Of a DNA stretch of 51,201 nucleotides, positions 27,095 through 35,894 are shown in pieces; position 1 is the first letter of the stretch; each line of letters starts with the position of its first letter. The stretch spans positions 1 to 51,201 of the forward strand of contig NZ_JACYFT010000005.1 of assembly GCF_014837235.1 (NCBI RefSeq), read 5' to 3'. This DNA comes from Limnohabitans radicicola. Lineage in GTDB: Bacteria > Pseudomonadota > Gammaproteobacteria > Burkholderiales > Burkholderiaceae_C. The translations under genes were made by a program, and so were the position numbers. The notes beneath the pieces are model-generated. The model was not told where the DNA came from and did not search any database. It saw nothing but the letters and a program-made list of their open reading frames with translations.

Positions 27095-29325
27095 AAGTCC
27101 AGCGTACGGGCTTGCAGCAGCGCTTGATGGGTGATGGGTGTCGACGCTGACAGGGCTTGCCCATCCAGGCGCACCTCCACACGGTGAGGGCGTTGCCGGG
27201 CAATCGGTGGGCTGGCCCCCGTGCGCAGTCTGAGTGTCCCTGATGCCAAATGAATGCGCGCTTGCCGGACGAGGGGCAGGCCCGTCATGTATTGGCCTTG
27301 CCCTGGGGTGACGGGGTACAAGCCCAAGGTGGCAAAGATGAGCCAGGCACTCATTTGGCCGCAGTCGTCGTTGCCCACCAAGCCGTGTGGGCCGTCTTGA
27401 TAAAAGCGGCGAGCAATCCGCTCCACCAGGGCATGGCCTTTCCAGGGCGAGGGCGTCAAGGCATACAGCCATGCGGCATGGTGACTCGGCTCATTGCCGT
27501 GGGCGTTTTGTCCGATCAGCGCTTCCTGACCGAGGTGCTTGTTGACCTGGCTGCGGCGCGTGAAATAGTGGTCGAGCCAGCGTTCCATGCCTTCTGGTCC
27601 TCCCATCAGGGTGCGCAGTCCGCTTGGATCGTGCAAGGCGGGGGTGAGCGTGTATTGCCAGGCGTTGGCCTCGGTGTAGTCGCCGGGGTTGTTCAGTGGC
27701 GATGTGGGTGTATCGGGGTTGAACGGTTCACGCCAGAGACCTCGGCTGTCCCGACCGCGCATCACGCGGGTCTGTGCATCCCATAAGTGCTGGTAGCCCT
27801 TGGCCCGTTGTGCGAAGCGCTGTGCTGTTTCGGTCTGCCCGAGTGTCCGCGCCACCCTGGCGACGGCGTCGTCACCATAACCCAGTTCGAGTGTTTTGGA
27901 CACAGCCTCACCATGCGGCTCCAGGTCAAAGGGCAGGTAGCCATGCCGGTCGAGCAGGTCCCAGCTGCGCTGTGCCCATTCGGGTGCTTGCGGTCTTGGC
28001 CGGGTGGATGTCTCGACCATGGCGCGCAAAGCTTCCTGGTGGTCAAAGCCCTTGAAACCTTTGGCCACGGCATCGGCAATCACAGGCAAGGCCGGGTTGC
28101 CGATCATGCAATAGGTCTCGCGTCCCCAAGCCGTCCACAGCGGTAAAAAGCCTTGCTGTGCATGGTGTTCCAGCATGGACTGCACCATGCCATCGACCCG
28201 CTCGGGCACGATGAGTGTCAGCAACGGGTGGACAGCCCGAAACGTGTCCCACAAGGACAGGGTGCTGTAGTAATGGCCACTGCGGGTCTGGATCACCTCG
28301 CCGCGGGGGCCACGCACGCGGCCATCGCGGTCGGCGATGTCGCTGGGGTGGATGAGAGCGTGGTACAGCGCGGTGTAGAAGATGCGTTTTTGAGTCAGTG
28401 GCGCTTCAATTTCGATGCGTCCTAACAAGTCGTTCCAGTGCTGATTGGCCTGATTGCGGGCGGTTTCAAAGTCCAATCCCAAGACCTCTTGCAGGTTGTT
28501 GCGCGCACCCGCTTCGTCCACTGTGGACAGGGCCACCCTGGCCCCCAAACGACGGGTAGCATCGACCTCAAAGGTCAGCACGTAACGCTGGGCTTTGTGG
28601 CCGGAGGGCATAGGCAACAGTTCGGCATGCAAGACAGGACGGTCAAATTGGACAATGAACGAGGCCTGGCGTTCGACCCAGGCCACCGAGTGAACCGTGC
28701 CCGTGATTTCGCCTTGGGCTGCGTTCAGGTTGGACAGCGCGTCTTTGACGCGGTGCGGTTCATTGAAATGCAGGCCGTGCTGCACATCGACCAAGACCTG
28801 CACACGACCAGGGCGCTCGAAGGTATACCGGTGCAAGGCCACGCGTGGGGTGGCCGTGAGTTCCACTTTGACTTGGTGGCTGGGCAGTTGAACGCTGTAG
28901 TAGCCGGGTTCGGCCATTTCACTGCGCCTTGCTTTGTGCGCCGAAAAATGGACAGAGCCTGCATGCCAGGCTTTGCCTTGGCTGGGCATCAGCAGCACGT
29001 CGCCCAGGTCCGGGATGCCCGCGCCGCTGATGTGCGTGTTGGAGAATCCCAAAATGCGGGGGTTCTGGAATTGGTAGCCGCTGGTGTAGTCCCAACCGCG
29101 GTCTGCATTGTCCGGACTGGGCGCCACCATGCCAAAGGGAACCGTTGCCCCCGGGAAGGTGTGACCTGTCCCGTCCGTGCCCACAAAAGGGTTGACGTAG
29201 CGGGTCCATGTTCGGTCTGTACTTTGATCTGCTGCTGGGGCAGCAAGAGCGGGCGACGCGAGCCCGCTGGCAGCAAGGCCTGCACCCAGCATCCAACGGC
29301 GACGTGCACTGGAAATTGACTTCAT
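27073..29325 (-). CDS. GH92 exo-alpha-mannosidase, secreted
   Basis: This 750-residue protein starts with a twin-arginine-like signal (SSARRRWMLGAGLAASGLA, cleavage near residue 29). GH92 hallmarks are YVNPFVGTDG and FGMVAPSPDN near the start, SLWDTFRAVHPL, DYTEANAWQYT, HGNEPSH with the likely general-acid Glu, and DDCGQMSAW. The family removes terminal alpha-mannose, mostly alpha-1,2, by inversion and needs calcium. It is the only mannan-type enzyme here; it may trim mannose from glycoprotein or decorated glycans. ATG 29325 is chosen over an upstream frame because the signal peptide begins there and the esterase stop lies one base before. It is the last gene of the phyH operon. Confidence 0.9.
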   Translation of the reverse strand: MKSISSARRRWMLGAGLAASGLASPALAAPAADQSTDRTWTRYVNPFVGTDGTGHTFPGATVPFGMVAPSPDNADRGWDYTSGYQFQNPRILGFSNTHISGAGIPDLGDVLLMPSQGKAWHAGSVHFSAHKARRSEMAEPGYYSVQLPSHQVKVELTATPRVALHRYTFERPGRVQVLVDVQHGLHFNEPHRVKDALSNLNAAQGEITGTVHSVAWVERQASFIVQFDRPVLHAELLPMPSGHKAQRYVLTFEVDATRRLGARVALSTVDEAGARNNLQEVLGLDFETARNQANQHWNDLLGRIEIEAPLTQKRIFYTALYHALIHPSDIADRDGRVRGPRGEVIQTRSGHYYSTLSLWDTFRAVHPLLTLIVPERVDGMVQSMLEHHAQQGFLPLWTAWGRETYCMIGNPALPVIADAVAKGFKGFDHQEALRAMVETSTRPRPQAPEWAQRSWDLLDRHGYLPFDLEPHGEAVSKTLELGYGDDAVARVARTLGQTETAQRFAQRAKGYQHLWDAQTRVMRGRDSRGLWREPFNPDTPTSPLNNPGDYTEANAWQYTLTPALHDPSGLRTLMGGPEGMERWLDHYFTRRSQVNKHLGQEALIGQNAHGNEPSHHAAWLYALTPSPWKGHALVERIARRFYQDGPHGLVGNDDCGQMSAWLIFATLGLYPVTPGQGQYMTGLPLVRQARIHLASGTLRLRTGASPPIARQRPHRVEVRLDGQALSASTPITHQALLQARTLDFQVVTIS

Positions 29326-29326
29326 C

Positions 29327-30289
29327 TCAGCGAGGGGCTTGGCCCAGTAAAAACAACACAGGTGTTTCCATCCGATCGGCCCAGGCACGTTCGTTGTGCC
29401 CTGTGCCGGTAAACACGCGGGTCATGAAGTTGGGGGTAGCGCCTTGGTCGGTGTAACCCCGGTCTCTTGCCAATTGGTCAATGAACACCTGATACGGGGC
29501 GTACAGCGCATCCAGCTCGGTGGTGCCATGGTCCTGGTAGAGCTTGTGCGTGCGCGGATCGGCCAGATGGTCGCGCAGGTAAATGTAAGCTGCCAGCGGG
29601 ATGTGCGCGTTGGGCTCAAATCCGCCGATCCAGTGGGTGGACAAGCCTGCTGCGCGGCCAAAAACCTGCGGGTATTCGTTCATGGCGTACACCGAAATCA
29701 GTCCGCCCATGCTCGAGCCCATGATGGCGGTGTGGGCCGCATCGGTGTGTGTGGGGTAGCGTGCATCGATGGCGGGTTTGAGTTCCTGCACCAAAAAGCG
29801 CAGGTAGGCGTCAGATTGGGGCTTGCCTTGCAGCCCTTTTTGAATCAACTGCGTCCGGGGTTCAGGCAACATGTGTTGCAGGTACTTTTGTGGAAAGTAT
29901 TCACTGTGACGGAACTTGTCGTTGTTCCATACCCCCACCACCAGGGTCGGGGCGAGTTGGGCGTTGCGCATCAAGCGTGTGAGCGTGCGGTCCACATGCC
30001 AGGCCTGTTTGTTCCATGTGGTGCGTGCATCGAACAGCATCTGGCCATCGTGCATGTAGATCACATTGAAGCGCTGGCCCGATGCCTTGAGGGCATCAAA
30101 GTTCTCCGGCAGCCAGACATCCACATGGCGAGCGTCCACATGCTGTGAGGGGAAGTGGGCCAGTCGTTCAATGCGTCCAAACTCTGGTTGGGGCAGGATC
30201 TGCGCCCACACGTGCGGCGAGAGAAAGCTGCCAAATCCGAGCATCATGCTGATGCACAGAGACTTGGCGAAGCGGAAAATGTCAATCAT
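29327..30289 (-). CDS. Secreted alpha/beta-hydrolase esterase
   Basis: This 320-residue protein has a signal peptide (about 1-30, cleavage near VWA-Q). It belongs to the putative-esterase fold (PF00756, enterochelin esterase/CE1-like) with YMHDGQ near residue 80 and the nucleophile elbow GSSMGG; a GTGHNE segment near the end supplies the likely catalytic His. Such enzymes remove acyl groups from sugars or siderophores. In this operon the most likely substrate is an acylated oligosaccharide; that is inference. ATG 30289 overlaps the preceding gene by 8 bases and is the only start that gives a proper signal peptide. Confidence 0.8.
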   Translation of the reverse strand: MIDIFRFAKSLCISMMLGFGSFLSPHVWAQILPQPEFGRIERLAHFPSQHVDARHVDVWLPENFDALKASGQRFNVIYMHDGQMLFDARTTWNKQAWHVDRTLTRLMRNAQLAPTLVVGVWNNDKFRHSEYFPQKYLQHMLPEPRTQLIQKGLQGKPQSDAYLRFLVQELKPAIDARYPTHTDAAHTAIMGSSMGGLISVYAMNEYPQVFGRAAGLSTHWIGGFEPNAHIPLAAYIYLRDHLADPRTHKLYQDHGTTELDALYAPYQVFIDQLARDRGYTDQGATPNFMTRVFTGTGHNERAWADRMETPVLFLLGQAPR

Positions 30290-31094
30290 GGTGGTGCAGC
30301 TCCAGCGTGCGGGAAAAAAATCGCAGGGTGTCGGCCAGGTGCGCTCGCCAGTAGTCCCAGTCGTGCCCACCCTCAAATTCTTCGTAGGTGTGATCGATGC
30401 CCAAGTCCAGCATGGCTTGGTGCAATTGCCGGTTGGCATGGATCAAGGCATCCGATTGACCACAGTCGAGTCGCAAGGCAGGCAATGGACCTGGTGCCGC
30501 CTTCAGCGCCGCCAGCACCGAATTACTGCTGGGCTCAAAGGACCAATGCGCGCGAGACTCTTCTATCAGCGCGTCGATTTGCGACATGTCAGTGAGTGCC
30601 GAGTGCGCGCTGGCCGCTTTGTAAACCGTTGGGTATTGGCCTGCCAGTCGCAAGGCGGCAAAGCCGCCCATGCTCAGGCCAGCGATGAAGCGCGGCGAAT
30701 CTGAGCTGCAAGCGGTGCACGAACGCACCGCTAATTCAGGGACTTCTTCCACAACCCAGCGCTCAAAATCTTGCTGTTGGTGTGCAACGTAGCCCGAGCC
30801 ATCGCCCCACAAGCCATCGCTGGGCATGACCAGCACCATGGGGTGGATGGCGCCTTGGCACATCAGCTCGGCTGCAGTCAGGTGCGCTGCGCCTTTGTAC
30901 GCCCAAGCCCAATGCGAGCCATACACCCCATGCAGCAGGGTCACGATGGGCAGATCGCGCAGTTGGTTGAACTCTGGCGGCAGGTAAATCGTGACATCGG
31001 CGCGCTGGCGCAAAGCTGTCGATTTCACGGTCACGAGTTGAAATCCTGCCGGGCTCAGCAAGGGGTCTGAGATTTCAAGGGTTCGGAAACTCAT
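30282..31094 (-). CDS. Cytoplasmic esterase of the S-formylglutathione hydrolase superfamily
   Basis: This 270-residue protein lacks a signal peptide. It shows VTLLHGVYG for the oxyanion region, GLSMGG with the nucleophile Ser, a late Asp (LRLDCGQSD) and a GGHDW His. The fold is shared by esterase D, tributyrin esterase and S-formylglutathione hydrolase. It starts in a 4-bp overlap with the alcohol dehydrogenase gene, a pairing also seen in formaldehyde detoxification operons, but sequence alone does not prove that substrate. The next esterase in the operon is periplasmic, so acyl groups or thioesters may be handled on both sides of the membrane. Confidence 0.82.
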   Translation of the reverse strand: MSFRTLEISDPLLSPAGFQLVTVKSTALRQRADVTIYLPPEFNQLRDLPIVTLLHGVYGSHWAWAYKGAAHLTAAELMCQGAIHPMVLVMPSDGLWGDGSGYVAHQQQDFERWVVEEVPELAVRSCTACSSDSPRFIAGLSMGGFAALRLAGQYPTVYKAASAHSALTDMSQIDALIEESRAHWSFEPSSNSVLAALKAAPGPLPALRLDCGQSDALIHANRQLHQAMLDLGIDHTYEEFEGGHDWDYWRAHLADTLRFFSRTLELHHHD

Positions 31095-32209
31095 GCCGAC
31101 TCCTGGTCAAAGACGATCACACCCTTGATGTTGCGGCCCGACAGCATGTCGTTCATGGCCGCCTGCAATTGAGGCAGTTTGTAGCGCCGCGTCACCATGC
31201 TGGCCACATCGAGTTGTCCTTCATCGATCCAGCGCAGCAGCTTTGGAAAATCCCGCTCAGGGTGGCATCCGCCGTACAAGGGTGTCAGGTAGCGCTTGTC
31301 CCACCAAAAGTCGGGCATCGCCACCGAAACTTCCCCGTGCGCGCCGGACAATTGCAATGCTGTGCCCCCATGCCGAATGAATTTCAGCGGAGCAAAGGCC
31401 AGGCGGTGGCTTCCAGTGGCTTCAAAAGCATGGTCTGCACCACGGCCTTGGGTCAGTATCCGCACATGGGCGGCTGCAGCTTCAAGGGCATCACCGTCGT
31501 CCGTGATGCGCCAGGTATGGGTGGCACCCATGCTGCTGGCTCGGTCCAGGCTCTCGATCCGTTTGTCTAAAGCAATGATGGTGCTTGCGCCTGCAATGCG
31601 TGCCCCCTGAACCACTGACAAGCCCACGCCGCCGCAGCCCAACACCACCACAGTGTCCCCATGCTGAACTTGGGCGCTCTGGATGGCCGAGCCCACACCC
31701 GTCATGACGCCACAGCCCAGGATGCAGGCTTCATCCAGGGCGAGATGTTCGGGCAGGCGGGTCAAGGCGGAGGCCCGAACCAGTGTGTATTGGGAAAAAG
31801 TGCCCAGGTTGAAGGAGCGACGCACGGCTTGATGGCGCCAGAGCGTGTGGGGTGAATCCACCGAGGGCGATTCCGGGGACAGGCCCTGCGTGCGGTCGCA
31901 CAAGTGGCCATGGGCATGTTGACATGGCAGGCAGTGCCCGCAGGGAATGGCCCAGTTGAGCAAGACAGGCTGGCCCACAGCCAAGTCGGTGACGTTGGGT
32001 CCGATCGATTCGATCCAGCCCGCACCTTCGTGTCCCAGTACCAAAGGGCCATCCCACTGCAGAGATTGGTGGTCGGTGTGACACACGCCTGCGGCCGCCA
32101 TGCGCACACGCACTTCGCCGTGCTTTGGTGCACGCACTTGGGTGTTGTCGATGACGAAGCCTCCATGGCTGTCGCTGATGGCAGCCAGCGACGATATGGC
32201 GTCGGTCAT
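31091..32209 (-). CDS. Zinc-dependent class III-like alcohol dehydrogenase
   Basis: This 372-residue medium-chain dehydrogenase has the catalytic zinc ligands C43, H60 and a later Cys in ILGCGVMTG, with GHEGAG (59-64). Structural zinc is bound by C90, C93, C96 and C104, and GCGGVGLS forms the NAD-binding loop. The pattern matches the class III/glutathione-dependent formaldehyde dehydrogenase group more than short ethanol dehydrogenases, although the substrate is open. It overlaps the esterase gene by 4 bases and follows the GH13 stop by 22 bases, so it is made with them. Confidence 0.85.
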   Translation of the reverse strand: MTDAISSLAAISDSHGGFVIDNTQVRAPKHGEVRVRMAAAGVCHTDHQSLQWDGPLVLGHEGAGWIESIGPNVTDLAVGQPVLLNWAIPCGHCLPCQHAHGHLCDRTQGLSPESPSVDSPHTLWRHQAVRRSFNLGTFSQYTLVRASALTRLPEHLALDEACILGCGVMTGVGSAIQSAQVQHGDTVVVLGCGGVGLSVVQGARIAGASTIIALDKRIESLDRASSMGATHTWRITDDGDALEAAAAHVRILTQGRGADHAFEATGSHRLAFAPLKFIRHGGTALQLSGAHGEVSVAMPDFWWDKRYLTPLYGGCHPERDFPKLLRWIDEGQLDVASMVTRRYKLPQLQAAMNDMLSGRNIKGVIVFDQESA

Positions 32210-32231
32210 TGGGCGAGTCTCCAGATCAACA

Positions 32232-34100
32232 TCAGGGACGGGTCGTTTGCAAAATGGTCACCGATCGGGCTGGGGCCTGGAACACCGATCCCAGAGACAG
32301 GAGTTCACCGGTGATCACATCGTTGGCCCGTGCCTTGGCTGGCCAAACCTCGCTGAAACGGTTGAGTTCAATCGCTGTGTCTGAAGCGTTTTTGTTGAAG
32401 ATGACCATGACGCGCGATTGGCCGTCGTAGCGGACCAGCACATAGGTGCCGTTCTCGGGCACAAAGTGCATCAGCTGGCCATGATGGATCACGCCTTGCG
32501 TCTTGCGCCAGTTCAGCAACCGGCGCAGCCACTGCTGATGGTCTTTTTGCTGCGCTGTCAGTCCTTCGCCTGTGAAGGCATTGACGGCATCACCTGCCCA
32601 GCCGCCCGGAAAGTCTGCGCGAAACGCATCAAAGTCGTCGTGTTTTTTGGGGCTGGTCATCAGCACTTCGGTGCCGTAGTACAGCTGGGGTGTGCGCTTC
32701 ATGGTCAGCACATAGGCCAGTGCCATGCGGGTCAGCGCCGGGTCTTCATTGAGCACGCTGAACAGGCGCGGTGTGTCGTGGTTGCCATCAAACAGCATCA
32801 GGTCCTGCGGCTGCGCCACGAGTTGGTCGTTGGCCAGCGACTCGTACAGCCGCCTGAATCCGGTGTTCCAGGATTCGGGTTCGGCCAATGCCTTGAGCAG
32901 CTGACCTTGCAACACAAAGTCCATGACGCTGGGCAGGTGTGAGCGGTAGCCGTTGGCCTGCGTGCGGCCACGAGCCCAATACGATTGCACCGCCGGATTG
33001 TCTGTCCATTCTTCCCCCACGATGCCCAGGCGTGGGTATTCCTGCCGCAGGCGCCGAGTCCATTCGTTGATGAAGGCCGCATCCGAATAGCCGTAGGTGT
33101 CCACCCTGAACCCGGCGATGCCTGCGTATTCGGCCCACCAGATGGCGTTCTGGATCAGGTAGTTCGCGACCCTTGGGTTTTGGGCATTCATGTCTGGCAT
33201 GGACGAAGCAAACCAGCCTCCCGTGAAGCCTTGGCGGTCAGCGGCAGAAGCGTAGGGGTCGCTGACGGTGGTGCGTGCGTGGTTGGTGGGGGTGTAGGTG
33301 TTGCGGTTGCTCAGCCAGTCGCTGGCGGGCAGATCCTGCATCCACCAGTGGTGGTCACCAATGTGGTTGGGCACGATGTCCTGAATGACCTTGAGGCCTT
33401 TCTGCCTTGCCTGCTGCACCATGCGCCGATAGTCCTCGTTGCTGCCGTAACGCGGATCGATGCGGTAGTTGTCGGTGCTGGCGTAGCCGTGGTACGACTG
33501 TGCCGGCTGCTTGTTCTCAATCAAGGGTGTGGGCCAGACAGCGGTGTAGCCCATGCCTGCGATGTGGTCCATGTGCTTCACAATGCCTGCAATGTCGCCA
33601 CCATGCCGCCCTTGCAAGGACTGTCGGTTGACAGGGTCGCCAAACCCGGGCTGGTTGTCATTGCCCGTGTCACCGTTGGCAAAGCGGTCAGGCATCAGAT
33701 TGAGGACCACATCGGCGCTGGTGAAGCCCTCGCGTTCAGCGGAGCCTTTTTCACGAGGTTCGAGCGTGTAACGCAACACGGTCGTGTCTGGACCGTTTCG
33801 CAGCGCGATTTTCAACTCGCCTGGCTTGGCGTGTGGTTGGATCTTTAGTTGCAGCCAAAGGTAGTTGGGGTTGTCCGAGACATGGGTGCCCAGCAATTTC
33901 ACCCCCGGATAGCGCAAGCTGGGATGCGCCTTTGCAATGCCTGGCGCATGCACCATCAGCTCCAGCTGTTGTGCTTTCATGCCCACCCACCAGTGGGGAG
34001 GTTCCACACGATCAATGGGGATCGGTTTACTCCATGCCGAAGTTGACGTGAAGCAAAGTGCTGCCAGAACGGAAGCAAGGCGCAGAGTGATGGATTTCAT
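32232..34100 (-). CDS. Secreted cyclomaltodextrinase/neopullulanase-like GH13
   Basis: This 622-residue protein has a signal peptide (about 1-24), an N-terminal beta-sandwich typical of cyclomaltodextrinases (about 28-118), the calcium loop DRFANGD (138-144) and a GH13 barrel with a C-terminal domain. Motifs are DIVPNH (241-246), GFRVDTYG with nucleophile D334, VGEEW with acid/base E363 and DGNHD with D442. It resembles SusA-type neopullulanases that work in the periplasm on maltooligosaccharides, cyclodextrins or pullulan. ATG 34100 is chosen over an upstream frame because the signal peptide begins here. It is the second gene of the operon starting with the PhyH-type gene. Confidence 0.9.
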   Translation of the reverse strand: MKSITLRLASVLAALCFTSTSAWSKPIPIDRVEPPHWWVGMKAQQLELMVHAPGIAKAHPSLRYPGVKLLGTHVSDNPNYLWLQLKIQPHAKPGELKIALRNGPDTTVLRYTLEPREKGSAEREGFTSADVVLNLMPDRFANGDTGNDNQPGFGDPVNRQSLQGRHGGDIAGIVKHMDHIAGMGYTAVWPTPLIENKQPAQSYHGYASTDNYRIDPRYGSNEDYRRMVQQARQKGLKVIQDIVPNHIGDHHWWMQDLPASDWLSNRNTYTPTNHARTTVSDPYASAADRQGFTGGWFASSMPDMNAQNPRVANYLIQNAIWWAEYAGIAGFRVDTYGYSDAAFINEWTRRLRQEYPRLGIVGEEWTDNPAVQSYWARGRTQANGYRSHLPSVMDFVLQGQLLKALAEPESWNTGFRRLYESLANDQLVAQPQDLMLFDGNHDTPRLFSVLNEDPALTRMALAYVLTMKRTPQLYYGTEVLMTSPKKHDDFDAFRADFPGGWAGDAVNAFTGEGLTAQQKDHQQWLRRLLNWRKTQGVIHHGQLMHFVPENGTYVLVRYDGQSRVMVIFNKNASDTAIELNRFSEVWPAKARANDVITGELLSLGSVFQAPARSVTILQTTRP

Positions 34101-34125
34101 TTCAAAACCGAATTGAATCGCCAAT

Positions 34126-34926
34126 TTAACGCGAATACAGCAAGGGGTTCTTGGCGCTGCTGGCCAGCTCACCGGGCAACACGTCCGGACACCACTGTGC
34201 GGCATCGTTGGCCTGAATGGGACTGAGCGCCGGTTGCAGTTTCATTTGTGCATCCATGTAGATGATGGTCATCACCGACCGCGGCTGACTCGACACATTG
34301 GCCCTGGCTTTGTGGAAAGTCCAGCCCAGGTGGAAGCTCACTTCACCCAGGTCAAAGGGGCTCGATACAAATTCGAAGCCGTGGCGGGCCATGTTGGCAC
34401 TGATTTTTTCTTCACTCTCATCGGAAATGCCCAGATCCCGGCCGAACTCCACCGATTGGCTGCGGGCATAGAAACCGAGCGGCCCCATCTCGTTGGGCAC
34501 GGCTTGCAGGGGAATCCAGGCGGTGATGGTTCGGTCACTGCCGAGTGGCCAGTAGTACTGGTCGGCATGCGCCGGGGTGATGCCACCGCCGGGCTCCTTG
34601 TACAGCGACTGGTCGTGGTAAAGACGCACACCATCGACTTCAAGCAACTCGCAGGCCATGCGTGCCAGCCTTTGCCCGCTGATGAATTCGTGGACCACGG
34701 GCGACTGCTCCCACAAGTTCATTACCTGCAAAAAAGCCTTGTCATAAGTGCTTCTCTCGGTAAGTGGGAGATGCTGGGTGTTGAGTTCGATCGTCAGGCG
34801 TGTGATTTCCTGTCCGTAATGCGCCAGTGTTTCGGCATCGAGCACATCTTTGAGTTTGATGAAACCGTCGCGACGGAACTGTTCAATTTGCGTGGACGTC
34901 AGGGGGTAGGTGGCGTTCAGGTTCAT
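34126..34926 (-). CDS. Phytanoyl-CoA dioxygenase (PhyH) family Fe(II)/2-oxoglutarate oxygenase
   Basis: This 266-residue cytoplasmic protein has the HxD iron ligands H120 and D122 (PAHADQYYW), a distal His in HLGWTFHKARAN (H205 most likely) and R216 for 2-oxoglutarate. The PhyH family hydroxylates diverse small molecules; in bacteria substrates include antibiotics, ectoine precursors and phosphonates. It is the first gene of a leftward operon that continues with GH13, a class III-like dehydrogenase, two esterases and GH92, and it is divergent from the AraC gene. A role on a modified sugar or its aglycone is inferred from context only. Amplification of a hydroxylation-then-release route is discussed under findings. 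Confidence 0.85.
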   Translation of the reverse strand: MNLNATYPLTSTQIEQFRRDGFIKLKDVLDAETLAHYGQEITRLTIELNTQHLPLTERSTYDKAFLQVMNLWEQSPVVHEFISGQRLARMACELLEVDGVRLYHDQSLYKEPGGGITPAHADQYYWPLGSDRTITAWIPLQAVPNEMGPLGFYARSQSVEFGRDLGISDESEEKISANMARHGFEFVSSPFDLGEVSFHLGWTFHKARANVSSQPRSVMTIIYMDAQMKLQPALSPIQANDAAQWCPDVLPGELASSAKNPLLYSR

Positions 34927-35042
34927 GGGGTGTGACGGTGGCTTGTATGGGCGAAAGTATCCTGAACTTGCCGCTTGTGTTGTGAGCCGCGATCGACCAA
35001 AATCAACTCTTCAATGACATATGCAAAAGCATTTACTGATAA
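34927..35042. promoter_or_regulatory. Divergent promoter region of the phyH operon and the AraC gene
   Basis: This spacer of 116 bp holds both start regions. ATGC-AAAA-GCAT (35021-35032) is a short inverted repeat 10 bases before the AraC start and could be an AraC or other operator. No HexR-like or LacI-like site was found, so this operon seems to be under its own control. Confidence 0.4.
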
Positions 35043-35894
35043 ATGAAGGTATTTAAAGAGCGGGTTGTTCACCCTCATGAGTCTTTTCGCTTCATGCACA
35101 TGAAGTTGGAACGCTTCAACGGTGAGCGCCATCGTCATCCGCAAGCCGAGCTCACTTGGGTGGTTCAAGGTGCCGGAGTGCGTTTTGTGGGTGACAGTGC
35201 GGCCCCGTTTGAAGACGGTGACCTGGTGTTGGTGGGCCCTGATGTGCCGCATTTGTGGGTCAGCCATGCCGACGATGTCGGGAAACCGCATGAGTTGTGT
35301 GTGGCGCAGTTCCCTGTCAATTTGCTGGAAACCTTGTCTGTGCCTGAGTGGGGCGACGTTTCCGACCTCCTGCGCCGGGCTTCGCAGGGGCTGGTGATTC
35401 AAGCGCCTGTTTGCTCGGACGTGCAGGGCTTGCTGCTGCGCATGCAGGCTGAACAAGGCCTCACGCGCCTGGCTTTGTTGCTTGAAATTCTGGGCTTGCT
35501 GGTCAAGCACCCGTCAGCGCTTCAAACTTTGTCATCCGCCAGTGTGGTGGTTGCAAGTGGGCGTGGCAGTGACCAAACCGATCGCCGCATCGACCGTGTG
35601 GTACGGTGGATTCAAGACAACCTTGCGCAGAACCTGCGTATCGAGGATGCAGCCGCTCAGGTGCATGTGAGTCCAGCGGCATTCAGCCGATTTTTCAGAC
35701 GCAGTCTGGGTAAAACGTTCACAGAGTATGTGAATGATCTTCGCTGCACGGAGGCGGCCATCCAATTGCGAAAGACGGACAAGCCTGTGGCGACCGTGGC
35801 GCTCGACTGCGGCTTCACCACCATGTCACACTTCAATCGACAATTCCTGCTCAGGCATGGACAGACACCCAGGCGCTACCGCAAATCGGTTTGA
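35043..35894 (+). CDS. AraC-family transcriptional regulator
   Basis: This 283-residue protein has an N-terminal cupin-like sensing domain (about 10-140, with HRHPQAELTWVVQG and GDLVLVGPDVPHLW) and a C-terminal double HTH (about 180-280, with IEDAAAQVHVSPAAFSRFFRR and VATVALDCGF). It is divergent from the PhyH operon and most likely activates it in response to a sugar or related small molecule. Its 3' end overlaps the convergent binding-protein gene by 19 bases. The start has no strong Shine-Dalgarno; internal Met codons at residues 18 and 20 would remove the first beta strand and are less likely. Confidence 0.88.
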   Translation: MKVFKERVVHPHESFRFMHMKLERFNGERHRHPQAELTWVVQGAGVRFVGDSAAPFEDGDLVLVGPDVPHLWVSHADDVGKPHELCVAQFPVNLLETLSVPEWGDVSDLLRRASQGLVIQAPVCSDVQGLLLRMQAEQGLTRLALLLEILGLLVKHPSALQTLSSASVVVASGRGSDQTDRRIDRVVRWIQDNLAQNLRIEDAAAQVHVSPAAFSRFFRRSLGKTFTEYVNDLRCTEAAIQLRKTDKPVATVALDCGFTTMSHFNRQFLLRHGQTPRRYRKSV

